Of a DNA stretch of 64,000 nucleotides, positions 1 through 8,011 are shown piece by piece. The stretch lies in NCBI GenBank assembly GCA_963727915.1, contig CAVSID010000008.1:62001-126000 (forward strand), written 5' to 3'. Every line of letters begins with the position of its first letter. The stretch's first letter is position 1. Source of the stretch: CAWAND01 sp963727915. GTDB lineage: Bacteria > Chloroflexota > Anaerolineae > Anaerolineales > E44-bin32. Position numbers and translations under genes: made by a program. Under the pieces are notes generated by a model, which ran no database searches, had not been told where the DNA came from, and saw only the letters and a list, made by a program, of their open reading frames with translations.

Positions 1-27
1 GACGTCAAGCCAGGCGCTGGAGCCGGG

Positions 28-858
28 TCAGCCGCGGGAAACCGCTACCTCCCCAACAGCGACGCGAGCCACGCCACGACCATTGGTGGCGGCATACAAA
101 ACAGAGGGCGAAGCGCTTTGCGTCAGCAACGCGTTGACTCCGGTTGAGGACAGGCTGAAGTTGAGCCAGGACACGCCTCCGTCGGTGGTCATCTTCAAGC
201 CATCGGTTGCTGTGCCGGCGTAGACCGTGCCGGTCGACTCGTCGAAGGCGATGGCATCCACCTCGTCATCCGCCAGACCCAGCTGGTTCCAAGTGGCGCC
301 GGCGTCAGGGCTCTGGTAGATGCCTCGGATGGTGCCGGCATACAGGACTGAGGGATTCACCGGATCGATCGCCACCGACCGCACATCGGTGTCCTGCAGA
401 CCGATCGGCGCCTCGGAACTCCCCGGTCCGTCGTCGGTCAGGCGCAGGACTCCCATGTCGGCCGTGCCGATCAGGAGCGTCGCCGGATCGTCATCAGCGA
501 TAGCCAATGACGTCACCTGACCCGCGCCTCCGGCGAGCTGGATCCAATTCACCCCATGGTCGCGGCTGCGGTAGATGCCCTCCCCCCACGTCCCGAGGTA
601 GATCGTCGGGGCCGGGCCCGTCGGCACGACCACCACGGCCGTTACGTTGAGGTTCTTTCCAGCCGCATACGCGAGATCACCCTCCGCCGTGTCCATGCTT
701 GCCGGGGTCGGCACGGTCGTCGGGGTGGGCTCATGGGTGGGCGTGGCTGGGATAGCGGATGGTACGGGCGTGTTCGGGACAAGGCCGACAAGAGGGGCGT
801 TGCACGCGAACATGCCGATGAGAAGAGCTGCCAGCGCTAGCTTGGTGTTCCTGTTCAT
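28..858 (-). CDS. Lipoprotein with Asp-box (BNR/sortilin-like) beta-propeller
   Basis: Predicted surface lipoprotein of about 276 residues. The start is set at the ATG at 858 because it begins directly with a lipoprotein signal peptide (hydrophobic stretch, then Cys near residue 19); a longer frame upstream adds only non-secretory sequence. A linker rich in Pro and Thr follows. The rest carries at least three Asp-boxes (SRDHGVNW, SPDAGATW, TTDGGVSW), the beta-hairpin signature of BNR, sortilin and photosystem-assembly-like propellers. Such domains bind proteins or glycans; no catalytic sialidase residues were identified, so no enzyme activity is proposed. A similar protein lies at 43686-45097. 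Function beyond an extracytoplasmic propeller is unknown. Confidence 0.5.
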   Translation of the reverse strand: MNRNTKLALAALLIGMFACNAPLVGLVPNTPVPSAIPATPTHEPTPTTVPTPASMDTAEGDLAYAAGKNLNVTAVVVVPTGPAPTIYLGTWGEGIYRSRDHGVNWIQLAGGAGQVTSLAIADDDPATLLIGTADMGVLRLTDDGPGSSEAPIGLQDTDVRSVAIDPVNPSVLYAGTIRGIYQSPDAGATWNQLGLADDEVDAIAFDESTGTVYAGTATDGLKMTTDGGVSWLNFSLSSTGVNALLTQSASPSVLYAATNGRGVARVAVGEVAVSRG

Positions 859-1225
859 ATCATCCGATCTGTGGACGCACGAGGGTCCGGCCTCCCGGCC
901 CCTCAAACGGTCAATCTGCCATTTGGCCCCCCAAGAGCCTGTTGCAGGATGCACATTTCGTTCCTGCCGCCTTGGGGCGCCATGCGACATGGGTCAATTG
1001 TCAGCCCCCCGCCCTGCTGTTAGACAATGGCGCATTGTGAAGGTTTTCACTAGTCTTGAGGGGTGCGAGCGAGTGACCGGGGCGACCTGGCGGACGCGGA
1101 AAAGGTCAGGGGAGCCTGCGCGGCGACCCCTGGTGACGGCATCTTCATGGACGCGTCATGTAACTTCTTGGACGTGCCGGCATCCAATGGTTTGGAGGTT
1201 GCGGCGTTCCTGAGCAGGCGCGGGG
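859..1225. other. Intergenic region between divergent genes
   Basis: This stretch separates the minus-strand lipoprotein from the plus-strand NifX/TlpA/OsmC group. I see no convincing reading frame. The only clear element is the palindrome at 1036-1051, so it is probably a shared promoter region. Confidence 0.5.
1036..1051. promoter_or_regulatory. CRP/Rex-type palindrome, TGTGA-N6-TCACT
   Basis: The site reads TGTGA, six bases, TCACT, and differs by one base from the symmetric TGTGA-N6-TCACA. It lies between divergent genes, 178 bp from the lipoprotein start (858) and 175 bp from the small ORF at 1226. It is one of eleven similar intergenic sites in the window. Confidence 0.5.
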
Positions 1226-1372
1226 ATGGCCATGTCGAATGCCGCGGCGTTTGCCGCGGGCGACGTGCTGGGCGATCCGGTGGAGCGGGCGGCGGTGGTT
1301 GCAGCCGAGGGCGCCGTGTCCGCCGAACAACTGCACGGGCGATGCCTCATCCGGGCCGATGGGCACGAGTGA
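1226..1372 (+). CDS. Possible small protein upstream of the NifX-like gene
   Basis: A 48-codon frame from an ATG at 1226 to TGA at 1372; an alternative ATG lies at 1232. The product would be Ala-rich and acidic (for example EGAVSAEQLHGR). It ends 34 bp before the NifX-like gene in the same direction, which fits a short first gene of the group. The ribosome-binding sequence is only a weak GGGG run. I do not recognise a family. Confidence is low because a GC-rich spacer can give such a frame by chance. Confidence 0.5.
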   Translation: MAMSNAAAFAAGDVLGDPVERAAVVAAEGAVSAEQLHGRCLIRADGHE

Positions 1373-1406
1373 CGGCAACCGAAGCCGAGAGACTGAGGAG
1401 AATAGC

Positions 1407-1793
1407 ATGCGGATCGCATTTCCGAGCGATGATGGAACGACGATCAGCCCTCACTTCGGGCGAGCGACGACCTATGTGATTGCGGATGCCGAGGCGGACA
1501 CTGCGTGGGAGACACGAGACAAGGCGCACCACGGGAGCCAGCACGAGCACCACCCTGACCATGGCGGATTCCACCAGGCGATGTTTGCCCCGCTGGCCGA
1601 TTGCCAGATCCTGGTCGCTGCCGGGATGGGACAGCCTGCCTACGACGAGGCGGTGGCCAACGGCCAGCAGGTCATCCTGACAGGCGAGCCCAGCATCCGT
1701 GGCGCGCTGGATGCCTACCGGCGCGGCGAGCTCGTATCGGACCTTCGCCGGGTGCACGCGCATGGTGGGCATGGCGGGCATGAGCACCCATAG
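1407..1793 (+). CDS. NifB/NifX-family Fe-Mo cluster-binding protein, His-rich
   Basis: A 128-residue protein of the dinitrogenase iron-molybdenum cofactor domain family (NifX/NafY/NifB C-terminal type). It opens with MRIAFPSDDG and SPHFGRA, typical of the family, and continues with DCQILVAAGMGQPAYDEA. Members bind metal clusters or their precursors, but many are not linked to nitrogen fixation and no nif genes are nearby. Two histidine clusters stand out, residues 41-56 and 117-127, which could bind metal. The ATG at 1407 is preceded by GAGGAG. The next gene starts inside this one (14 bp overlap), suggesting translational coupling to the TlpA-like thioredoxin, so a role in redox or metal handling is possible. 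Confidence 0.5.
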   Translation: MRIAFPSDDGTTISPHFGRATTYVIADAEADTAWETRDKAHHGSQHEHHPDHGGFHQAMFAPLADCQILVAAGMGQPAYDEAVANGQQVILTGEPSIRGALDAYRRGELVSDLRRVHAHGGHGGHEHP

Positions 1794-2409
1794 CCGTTCG
1801 ACGCCTGCCGGGAAACGGGCCCAACGCCGTGCTGATCGGCGTCGCGCCAGGCTCCAAGTCTGGCTCCTGGTATGCGGCGGAGCCCTGGTCTTCGCCGGGC
1901 TTCTATTTTGGTCCTTATCCCCCAAAGGCAACAGCCTTGGGCCGGCGAGGGTCGGGGAACCAGCCGGCGACTTCGTGCTGGCGGACTTGAACGGTCGTCC
2001 CGTCCACTTGAGTGACTACCAAGGCCAAGTGGTGTTGATCAACGGCTGGGCCACCTGGTGCCCGCCATGCCGCGCCGAAATGCCGACCCTGCAGGCCTTC
2101 TATGAAGCGCACCGCGAGCAAGGCTTCTCGCTGCTGGCCGTCAACGCCGGCGAAGGCCAGCCGGCCGTCACCGGGTTTGTCTCCCAGATGGGCTTCACCT
2201 TCCCGGTGCTGCTCGATCCGGGGGAGCGTGTGCTGTCCGGGCTGGGGACAGCCGGCTTGCCGACGTCGTTCGTCATCGGCCGGGACGGGATGGTGAAGTA
2301 CATTCACGCCGGTGGCATCACCGGCGACGTATTGGAAGGCGCGGGTCGCTCCACTCCTGGCCGCCCAATAGGGCTCTGCAGGTTGGCAGCCAAGACCCGC
2401 TTATTGTGA
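1780..2409 (+). CDS. TlpA/ResA-like membrane-anchored thioredoxin
   Basis: Thiol-disulfide oxidoreductase of the TlpA/ResA group. A basic N-terminus is followed by one membrane segment (about residues 26-45), then a thioredoxin-fold domain with the active site WCPPC (Cys94, Cys97) and a cis-Pro segment near GLPTSFVIG. It should act outside the membrane, for example in cytochrome c or disulfide maturation. The start at 1780 overlaps the previous gene. The C-terminal tail looks wrong: after GDVLEG the frame gives a Pro/Arg-rich end, but removing one G from the run at 2343-2345 yields AVAPLLAAQ and a stop at 2371, a normal end for the family. A one-base insertion is therefore likely. Confidence 0.5.
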   Translation: MSTHSRSTPAGKRAQRRADRRRARLQVWLLVCGGALVFAGLLFWSLSPKGNSLGPARVGEPAGDFVLADLNGRPVHLSDYQGQVVLINGWATWCPPCRAEMPTLQAFYEAHREQGFSLLAVNAGEGQPAVTGFVSQMGFTFPVLLDPGERVLSGLGTAGLPTSFVIGRDGMVKYIHAGGITGDVLEGAGRSTPGRPIGLCRLAAKTRLL

Positions 2410-2420
2410 AATGACTCAGA
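2405..2420. promoter_or_regulatory. Weak CRP/Rex-type half-palindrome upstream of osmC-like gene
   Basis: TGTGA followed by six bases and TCAGA, so the second arm matches four of five positions. It ends 53 bp before the OsmC-like start at 2473. It is the weakest member of the palindrome set and may be chance. Confidence 0.5.
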
Positions 2421-2472
2421 CAACTCGCAGTCGCTGGCCTGGCCAGATGGCTGCAGGAAGGGACTTAACGCC

Positions 2473-2913
2473 ATGGAGATGATGATCGACTTTCCCGGAG
2501 GAGCACGGGTCGATGCCCACTTCGGCCCCTACACGGTTAGCACCGACCAGCCGCCCCAAGGCGGCGGTGAAGGTTCGGCGCCAACACCCTTCGCCACATT
2601 TCTGGCATCTCTCGGGACCTGCGCCGGGATTTACGTTCTGGGCTTCTGCCGCCAGCGCGGGATCTCTGCGGAAGGCGTCCAAATCACCCAGCGGATGGAG
2701 ACGGATCCCTTCACGGGGATGGTCAACAAGGTCCGGCTTGACATTCACCTGCCCCAGGGCTTCCCCGAACGCTACGCCTCAGCCGTGGTTCGAGCGGCTG
2801 AACAGTGTGCTGTCAAGAAGCACTTTGAGCAGCCGCCGGCGTTTGAGGTTACAGCCGTCACCGACGTAGTGGCGTCAGTCGGCGGTCGCATGTCAGACAG
2901 ATCGAAGGCGTGA
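2473..2913 (+). CDS. OsmC/Ohr-family peroxide-reducing protein
   Basis: A 146-residue OsmC-family protein. Members reduce organic hydroperoxides with a pair of cysteines in a swapped dimer. The conserved features are seen: the helix with LASLGTCAGIYVLGFC (Cys50, Cys59) and the later AAEQCAVKKHFEQPPAFEV (Cys112). The YhfA-like subgroup is closest by eye. The start at 2473 gives the usual family length. It follows the TlpA-like gene in the same direction after about 60-100 bp and is followed by a strong inverted repeat at 2991-3017. Together with the thioredoxin-like neighbour it suggests a small redox group. Confidence 0.5.
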   Translation: MEMMIDFPGGARVDAHFGPYTVSTDQPPQGGGEGSAPTPFATFLASLGTCAGIYVLGFCRQRGISAEGVQITQRMETDPFTGMVNKVRLDIHLPQGFPERYASAVVRAAEQCAVKKHFEQPPAFEVTAVTDVVASVGGRMSDRSKA

Positions 2914-2990
2914 TCCCAATCGATCGACAAGACCGGGTCGGGTCGGACGAAGAGATCGCCTGCTCGCCCGTCCATGTTAGACGAATGGAA

Positions 2991-3017
2991 AGGCCCAGGG
3001 GCGACGCCCCTGGGCCT
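2991..3017. terminator. Bidirectional hairpin terminator between convergent genes
   Basis: A perfect 12-bp inverted repeat (AGGCCCAGGGGC / GCCCCTGGGCCT) with a 3-base loop, lying between the ends of the OsmC-like gene (2913) and cpaF (3053). On the minus strand it is followed by CTTTCC, on the plus strand by AGTTGC, so the U-tract is weak in both directions. Confidence 0.5.
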
Positions 3018-3052
3018 AGTTGCAAAGGTTCGTAAGGGGAGAACCCGCGCTG

Positions 3053-4372
3053 CTACCGCACGCGGGGTGATCCCAGGATCTCCCCCGGACCCGCTCCAAA
3101 CATCTCCGCGTTAAGGTTGAATCCAGCAGCCTCGAGGCGCCTCCCGAACATGGGCCTGATCCCGGTGGGCTTCATCACCCCGATGACATTCCCATCCTCT
3201 GACATTGCAGTCTCCTCGAACTTGAAGATGTCGCTCATCACAACCACATCACCTTCCATCCCATTGACCTCAGAAATGGCTGTGATCTTGCGTGCCCCAT
3301 CCCGCAGACGTGATTGCTGGACGATCACGTCGACGGCCGATGCGATCTGCTCACGAACCACCTTGAGCGGCAGCTCTATGCCGGAAATGAGGCAGAGGGT
3401 TTCCAGGCGAGAGATTGCGTCTCGAGGGGAATTGGCATGGACCGTGGTCAAGGAACCATCGTGGCCAGTATTCATTGCTTGGAGCATGTCCAATGCCTCC
3501 CCGCCGCGCACTTCGCCAACGATGATCCGATCGGGCCGCATGCGCAGGGCATTGCGCACCAGGTGTCGAATGGGAACCTCGCCATCCCCATCCACGTTGG
3601 CCGCTTTGGTCTCCAGACGCACGATATTCATGTGGTGCAGCTGTAACTCGGCGGCGTCCTCGATGGTTACCAAACGCTCGTGCTCGGGAATGAATTCGGA
3701 AAGGATATTGAGAAGCGTCGTCTTTCCAGATCCAGTTCCCCCGGACACGACGATGTTCAGCCGGGCAGCAACACAAGCCCTCAGAAACCCGGCCATATTC
3801 TCGGTCAACGTCCCAAGGCGGATTAGGTCGTCGATGCGCAAACGCTCCTTGGCAAACTTGCGAATCGTCAGGCTGGGGCCGTCAATCGCCACCGGGGGGA
3901 TCACAGCGTTGACGCGCGACCCGTCTGGCAAACGAGCATCGACGGTCGGATTGTCGGGGTCAATCCGGCGACCAAGCGGTGTGACAATACGGTCAATCAG
4001 GCGCATAATCTCGTTGTCGTCCGCAAAGGTTACGGTTGAGAGTTCCAGACGACCCTCAATCTCGATAAATACGCGGTCTGGCCCGTTGATCATGACTTCG
4101 GACACTCGCGCGTCGTCGAGCAGTCGCTGGATGGGCCCGAACCCAAGCAGGCCACTTAGTACGTCCTGGACGAGTTGGTCCCGCATCTCGTCAGGTAGCA
4201 CTACGTTGGCCCGCTGGTAGGCGGCCATCAACTGGTCCCGAACGGTGTCCGGCCCCAGTGTGTCAGGGGACTTTCCCTCGTAGGATTGCTCGACTTGTCC
4301 CGTCAGCCAGGCGTGAAGTTTGGCCAGCTGCTCTGCCGTCGGATGGGTGATCTGGGCTTCTCGCTCAGTCAT
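3053..4372 (-). CDS. cpaF: CpaF/TadA-type secretion ATPase
   Basis: A 439-residue hexameric ATPase of the type II/IV secretion superfamily, CpaF branch, which powers Tad-type pili or related secretion. Seen directly: Walker A GGTGSGKTTLLN (residues 211-222), Asp-box region VTIEDAAELQL, Walker B-like RIIVGEVRGGEALDMLQA (about 282-299), and the His-box TTVHANSPRDAISR. The N-terminal domain contains VMINGPDRVFIE, as in CpaF. Length is normal. No tad/flp, TadB/C or prepilin genes lie nearby; the only linked gene is the small one upstream, six bases away. The ATPase may serve a pilus encoded elsewhere, or a reduced system. Confidence 0.5.
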   Translation of the reverse strand: MTEREAQITHPTAEQLAKLHAWLTGQVEQSYEGKSPDTLGPDTVRDQLMAAYQRANVVLPDEMRDQLVQDVLSGLLGFGPIQRLLDDARVSEVMINGPDRVFIEIEGRLELSTVTFADDNEIMRLIDRIVTPLGRRIDPDNPTVDARLPDGSRVNAVIPPVAIDGPSLTIRKFAKERLRIDDLIRLGTLTENMAGFLRACVAARLNIVVSGGTGSGKTTLLNILSEFIPEHERLVTIEDAAELQLHHMNIVRLETKAANVDGDGEVPIRHLVRNALRMRPDRIIVGEVRGGEALDMLQAMNTGHDGSLTTVHANSPRDAISRLETLCLISGIELPLKVVREQIASAVDVIVQQSRLRDGARKITAISEVNGMEGDVVVMSDIFKFEETAMSEDGNVIGVMKPTGIRPMFGRRLEAAGFNLNAEMFGAGPGEILGSPRVR

Positions 4373-4378
4373 CGGGGC

Positions 4379-4654
4379 TCAGCCTTGGTCTTCTTGGGGA
4401 ATAACCCAGTAAATATTGCGCTTATTGACGGCGATGAAGGGAATTGACCGATCGCCGTCGGAATCCCGGATCTGGGCATCAGTGACGGCGAGAAAGAGCT
4501 CGTCGGCATTAAGTTCATCACTGACGCGGCGGTCAGGATGCACGTGGATGGTGCCCCGGATGAGGGCGTCATGGGTGCAGATTTCCGCCTTGACGGGCGT
4601 CTTGCGGATCACATCCGTAAAGATTTTGCCGCGGCTTTCAGTTTGTCGGTTCAT
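4379..4654 (-). CDS. Small unknown protein co-transcribed with cpaF
   Basis: A 91-residue protein from ATG 4654, directly upstream of cpaF with six bases between stop and start, so probably co-transcribed. It looks beta-rich and soluble, with segments such as AEICTHDALIRGTIHVHP, DELFLAVTDAQI and FIAVNKRNIYWVIP. No signal peptide or membrane segment is visible. I do not recognise the family. The tight coupling suggests a partner or regulator of the ATPase. A TATGAT -10-like hexamer lies about 45 bp upstream and the palindrome at 4895-4910 lies further upstream. Confidence 0.5.
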   Translation of the reverse strand: MNRQTESRGKIFTDVIRKTPVKAEICTHDALIRGTIHVHPDRRVSDELNADELFLAVTDAQIRDSDGDRSIPFIAVNKRNIYWVIPQEDQG

Positions 4655-4997
4655 TGGATTGGGTGTCCCCCTTCCTGAGGGTGTCCACACCCTCCATCAT
4701 AGTCGCTCATCCCGCCCTTGGCGCTTACAGGTTGTTCTCAGTTCATGCGCCCCATCCCGCGGTGCACCCTGTTCAAAGATCGCAGAGGCCCACAATCAAC
4801 CACCTCCGGATTGGCGCTGGAGGCGTGCCAGGTCAACGGATGGTTGGGTTGGCCTAACACTTTCTTGGGACCAGCCAAGTGGTTGAGGGGGACTTGTGCA
4901 TTCCTTCACAAATGGAAGCTCACCGGATGTCGACTGCCAGGAGGCGCGGCGATCTGGCGAACAGGGATCTTAGGGGACGACCGCGCAACGGCTGGAT
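4655..4997. other. Intergenic region upstream of the cpaF operon
   Basis: No convincing gene. It holds a TATGAT -10-like sequence on the minus strand near 4697-4702, an isolated GCCTAAC heptamer at 4853-4859, and the palindrome at 4895-4910. Confidence 0.5.
4895..4910. promoter_or_regulatory. CRP/Rex-type palindrome, TGTGC-N6-TCACA
   Basis: One mismatch from TGTGA-N6-TCACA, with flanking T and AAA extending the symmetry. It lies about 240 bp upstream of the small gene that precedes cpaF, on the minus strand. Confidence 0.5.
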
Positions 4998-5347
4998 TCA
5001 TGCCTTGAGCAGCCTGGCGCCCGTCGTGTAGACCAGTGCATGGTAGACGACCGACAGTCCGGCCAGGGCCCAGCCCAGGGCCGGCTGACCGGCCAAGTAG
5101 AAGGCCAGCGCCGCCAAACCTGAGACCACCAACTCCTGGATGAGCCGGGCCGGTTCCGCCAAATCACCCAACTGATGGAAGTCAACCGCGCCCAGAAACC
5201 GAAACCCAGCAGGGGCACGCCGATGGCGAGCAAGATCTTCATCGGCAAACCCTGACCCGCGTGATATCCCCACAGGCCAAAGCCCACCACAACGCCCAAC
5301 TCCATGAGCGATCTCAAGACCAGGTTGATCCGTTCCGAACGTGTCAT
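4998..5347 (-). CDS. DUF2568 (YrdB-like) membrane protein, frame broken
   Basis: A small four-helix membrane protein of the DUF2568/YrdB type; function unknown in the family. The first frame begins MTRSERINLVLRSLMEL at 5347 and gives two membrane segments; the second frame supplies LIQELVVSGLAALAFYLAG and the end GARLLKA. The two halves join if one C (plus strand) is added at the CCC at 5191-5193, restoring FWGAVDFHQLG. I read this as one gene with a single-base deletion, either an assembly error or a recent lesion. It sits 82 bp downstream of the next membrane protein gene and may be co-transcribed with it. Confidence 0.5.
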
Positions 5348-5429
5348 GATGTCGTTTCTCGCTTCCCAATAGGTTGACAACTTTCGATCAGAGCTTGCTG
5401 CCGCCGCGAACCGCAGGCTTTCCAGGCCG

Positions 5430-6104
5430 TCATGCTGGCGCCGCAGCCCAGTCAAGGCGACTGTCAAGCCAACCACACAACAAAATGACCAAGAGCATCA
5501 AGGTCACAGAGACGATCAGGGAGATGTTGAATACGTCGGCCGCCAAGAGCAGGAGCACAAGGATGCCAGTGACGCCTGAGGCGAGCAGCGCCCGCATCTG
5601 TCCCGGGTCTGAAACCTCGGCCGGCGACCTCCGAGCGCTGTGAAAGCAAAGGTAGGCGCCTCCCACCGCCAGGCCGAGTTCAATGATCGCGCTGGCCGCC
5701 GGCACCCGCCACACGCCGAAGCCCAGCAAGGGCAAGTTGCCGGCGTTGGCCGGAAGAATGGGCATGTCCGGTCGGTGGACAATCAGATCAAGAATCCAAT
5801 GCGAGAAGACCATCGCCGCTATGACCCAGCCCGCGCGATGGCCCCACGCCCAGCGCGCCAAAGCCCCGGCGAGGATGGCGATCATGAGCGCGCCGACAAG
5901 CGAGTGGCTGTAGTAGGCATGGATGGCGACTTGTCCATAGGCCGGGTGTGCCGGGTCGATGGGGGCGAATGACTCGATCCCGAATCCAGCCAACACGATG
6001 AACACCACATCCAGAAGGCAGGCGCTCAACAAGAGCACCCACAGGGGAACCGTAATCTCCTTCGACTTCACCGCGGCTGCCAGTCCGAAGTGTCCAACGG
6101 TCAT
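5430..6104 (-). CDS. Multi-pass membrane protein with His motifs
   Basis: A 224-residue protein with about six membrane segments. Conserved-looking polar motifs lie in or near helices: HAYYSHSLVG, FSHWILDLIVHRPD and GHFGLAAA. The pattern of His and Asp inside a polytopic protein resembles the YdjM/DUF457 family of putative membrane-bound metal-dependent hydrolases, but the match is only by eye. The ATG at 6104 is chosen because AAGGAG stands 8 bases before it; an ATG at 6113 has no room for the ribosome-binding site. The protein ends with WLDSRLDWAAAPA. Function unknown. Confidence 0.5.
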   Translation of the reverse strand: MTVGHFGLAAAVKSKEITVPLWVLLLSACLLDVVFIVLAGFGIESFAPIDPAHPAYGQVAIHAYYSHSLVGALMIAILAGALARWAWGHRAGWVIAAMVFSHWILDLIVHRPDMPILPANAGNLPLLGFGVWRVPAASAIIELGLAVGGAYLCFHSARRSPAEVSDPGQMRALLASGVTGILVLLLLAADVFNISLIVSVTLMLLVILLCGWLDSRLDWAAAPA

Positions 6105-6378
6105 GACGTACATCTCCTTCCAGTAATGAAGTGGGTCGACGAAGACCGAGCGACGCAACCGTCAGCATGCCGGACGCAGACAATATGCGACCTGGCGCAA
6201 TTTGCCCTGGCTGAATCGTCGGACATGAGCTGGCTCGGTCTTTCTAGCTGACGTGCAGAATTGCCTCGGCCACTACTTACCGTACCAAATCGTTCGCCGC
6301 ACCCGGCGACATGGTGCCGAATCGAAAGCGCGCCGCTCTACTGGCGGCGCGCCGCCGACGCAGTCCCGTCCCGAAAAT

Positions 6379-6864
6379 CTAGATCTGAGAAACGAGCAAC
6401 TCCGCCAGGCGATCCAGGCTCTCAGCGGCACCCGACTCCATGCCCAATTCGACCATACCGTCGCGATCGGCTTTGGATTCGAAGGTGGAAAGCATGGTCA
6501 GCCGTGTCCTCCCACCCAGATCTTCAAGCGTCAGACTGTCGACGACGATATGTCCCGGCAGTCCTTCGAATTCAAAGGTCGAGACAAGCCGTTCCGGAGG
6601 CACAATCTCCCGATACTCTCCATGGAAGGCGAACACCTCCCCATCCTTCCCAACTTGTACATAGCGCCATTTCCCGCCGACCCGGACATCCATAACCTCG
6701 ACCGTGGTCGTGTAGCGCTTGGGGCCCCACCAGAGAGGGATCAGATCGGGGTCCGTGTAGGCCCTGAAGATCAGTTCTCGCGGCGCATCGAACTCCCTGG
6801 TCATTTCGACCTCGAGATCAGACGGGAGGCTGAGCTCATGCCGGGCCGGCTTGGATTGGGTCAT
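6379..6864 (-). CDS. SRPBCC (AHSA1-like) domain protein
   Basis: A 161-residue START/Bet v1-like protein of the AHSA1 group. Signature segments are TREFDAPRELIFRAYTDPD, PLWWGPKRY, GGKWRYVQ and the C-terminal helix. Such proteins form a hydrophobic pocket that binds small ligands; bacterial stand-alone members are often coupled to ArsR regulators, as here. It is the last gene of a minus-strand operon running ArsR, PhnB-like, SRPBCC, SRPBCC. It starts six bases after the stop of its paralogue. The two proteins share domain layout but differ in pocket residues. The ligand is unknown. Confidence 0.5.
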   Translation of the reverse strand: MTQSKPARHELSLPSDLEVEMTREFDAPRELIFRAYTDPDLIPLWWGPKRYTTTVEVMDVRVGGKWRYVQVGKDGEVFAFHGEYREIVPPERLVSTFEFEGLPGHIVVDSLTLEDLGGRTRLTMLSTFESKADRDGMVELGMESGAAESLDRLAELLVSQI

Positions 6865-6870
6865 CTCATG

Positions 6871-7377
6871 TCACCCCTTGGGCAAGACTTGGCTGCGCTG
6901 GATGTCGGCCAGGTGCTCGGTAAGCCGGTTCAGGGTCTGGTTCCAGCCTTCCATCGCCCCGAGCGCCAGCACCTGCTGGCGCGCCTCGGCTGTGCCGAAG
7001 GTGGTCGTCATGGTCACCCGGGTTCCTTCGCCATCGTCGGCGAACGAGATTTCCACGTGCAGTTCGGGCATCCCTTCCAACCGCGCCCCATCTTTCGACA
7101 CAAAGGTATCGACGTACACAAGCCGTTCCGCCTCGACGATCTCCTGGTAGGTCGCCTTGCCCCAGGATTCCATCCCGTCAGGGCCACGCATGCCATAGAA
7201 CCAGGTTCCGCCCGGGCGAAGATCGATCTCGCACACGGGCAAGTCCCATTGGTCCGGACCCCACCAAGCCTTCAACTGCTCAGGGTCGGTCCAGGCTTCG
7301 AACACCATCCGTCTCGGCGCGGCGAACGTGCGTGTGACCACCACCCGTCGGTCCGCCAAACTCTCATTCACAGGCAT
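6871..7377 (-). CDS. SRPBCC (AHSA1-like) domain protein, paralogue
   Basis: A 168-residue AHSA1-type SRPBCC protein. Seen: VTRTFAAPRRMVFEAWTDP, LKAWWGPDQW, LRPGGTWFYGMRGPDG and the late MEGWNQTLNRLTEHL, which is the family's C-terminal helix. GGGAGGG lies before the ATG at 7377. It is the third gene of the ArsR-led operon and lies directly upstream of its paralogue. A soluble ligand-binding role is likely. Comparable bacterial operons carry an ArsR repressor, one or two AHSA1 proteins and a PhnB-like VOC protein, which is exactly this set. Confidence 0.5.
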   Translation of the reverse strand: MPVNESLADRRVVVTRTFAAPRRMVFEAWTDPEQLKAWWGPDQWDLPVCEIDLRPGGTWFYGMRGPDGMESWGKATYQEIVEAERLVYVDTFVSKDGARLEGMPELHVEISFADDGEGTRVTMTTTFGTAEARQQVLALGAMEGWNQTLNRLTEHLADIQRSQVLPKG

Positions 7378-7432
7378 GGCAATCCCTCCCTGTCTGCCAA
7401 GTGCACTTTGACTTCCACCGTGGCGCTGCGGC

Positions 7433-7916
7433 TCAGCCAGGCGGATCCCCGTTCCACGCCAGCTCGAGGTCTTTGATGATGATCTTGTCCATCTTCAACA
7501 TGGCCTGCATCACTCGGTTCGCTTTCACGGGATCGGGATCCCCCAGCATTTCGCCCAACTTGCGAGGAATGACCTGCCAGGACACGCCAAAACGATCCTT
7601 GAGCCACCCGCAGCGTCCCGGCTCGCCACCATTAGAGAGGGCGGCCCACAGGCGATCGACCTCGACCTGGTCATCACAAGTGACGAAGAGCGAGATCCCT
7701 TCGCTGAAATTGAAATGCGGTCCGCCGTTGTAGGCCATGAAGGTCTGACCCCCTAGCTCAAAGGAGGCTGACGAGGCCATGCTGCCCGTCCCTTCGGCAG
7801 CGTCTTCGGGCTGGCCGAAGCCGACAATGCGCGAGTTCCTCGAAGATCGACGTGTAAAACGACACCGCTTCCTCGGCTTGATCGTTGAACATGAGGAACG
7901 TTGAGACTGCGGTCAT
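7433..7916 (-). CDS. PhnB-like VOC protein, frame broken
   Basis: A protein of the glyoxalase/VOC superfamily, PhnB or 3-demethylubiquinone methyltransferase-like. The first frame starts at ATG 7916 after GGGAGGG and gives STFLMFNDQAEEAVSFYTS, the usual opening. The second frame supplies FELGGQTFMAYNGGPHFNF, ISLFVTCDDQVEVDRLW, CGWLKDRFGVSWQVIP and the C-terminal helix. The switch lies near 7830-7845, so the gene carries one indel. Family members of this subgroup often lack all metal ligands and have no proven enzyme activity. It belongs to the ArsR operon, 95 bp downstream of the regulator. Confidence 0.5.
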
Positions 7917-8011
7917 GCTGCTTCCCTCCCAAGATGTGGCCAGTGGTTGCTGAGGCCGAACGAACAAAGCTGCGGGTTGAACCCAAGTCGAGGATCAGAG
8001 CCCGGATCTGG

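Noticed and set aside
3117..4220. Long plus-strand reading frame opposite cpaF
   Set aside because: Shadow of a conserved ATPase gene on the other strand; its translation is low-complexity Ser/Arg-rich.
4853..4859. Isolated GCCTAAC heptamer as another attC arm
   Set aside because: No matching GTTAGGC or paired inner arms lie within 200 bp, and the same heptamer also occurs inside a coding sequence near 20668.
6253..7476. 407-residue plus-strand reading frame
   Set aside because: Opposite two clear SRPBCC genes; translation has no recognisable domain and is His/Pro/Arg-rich.
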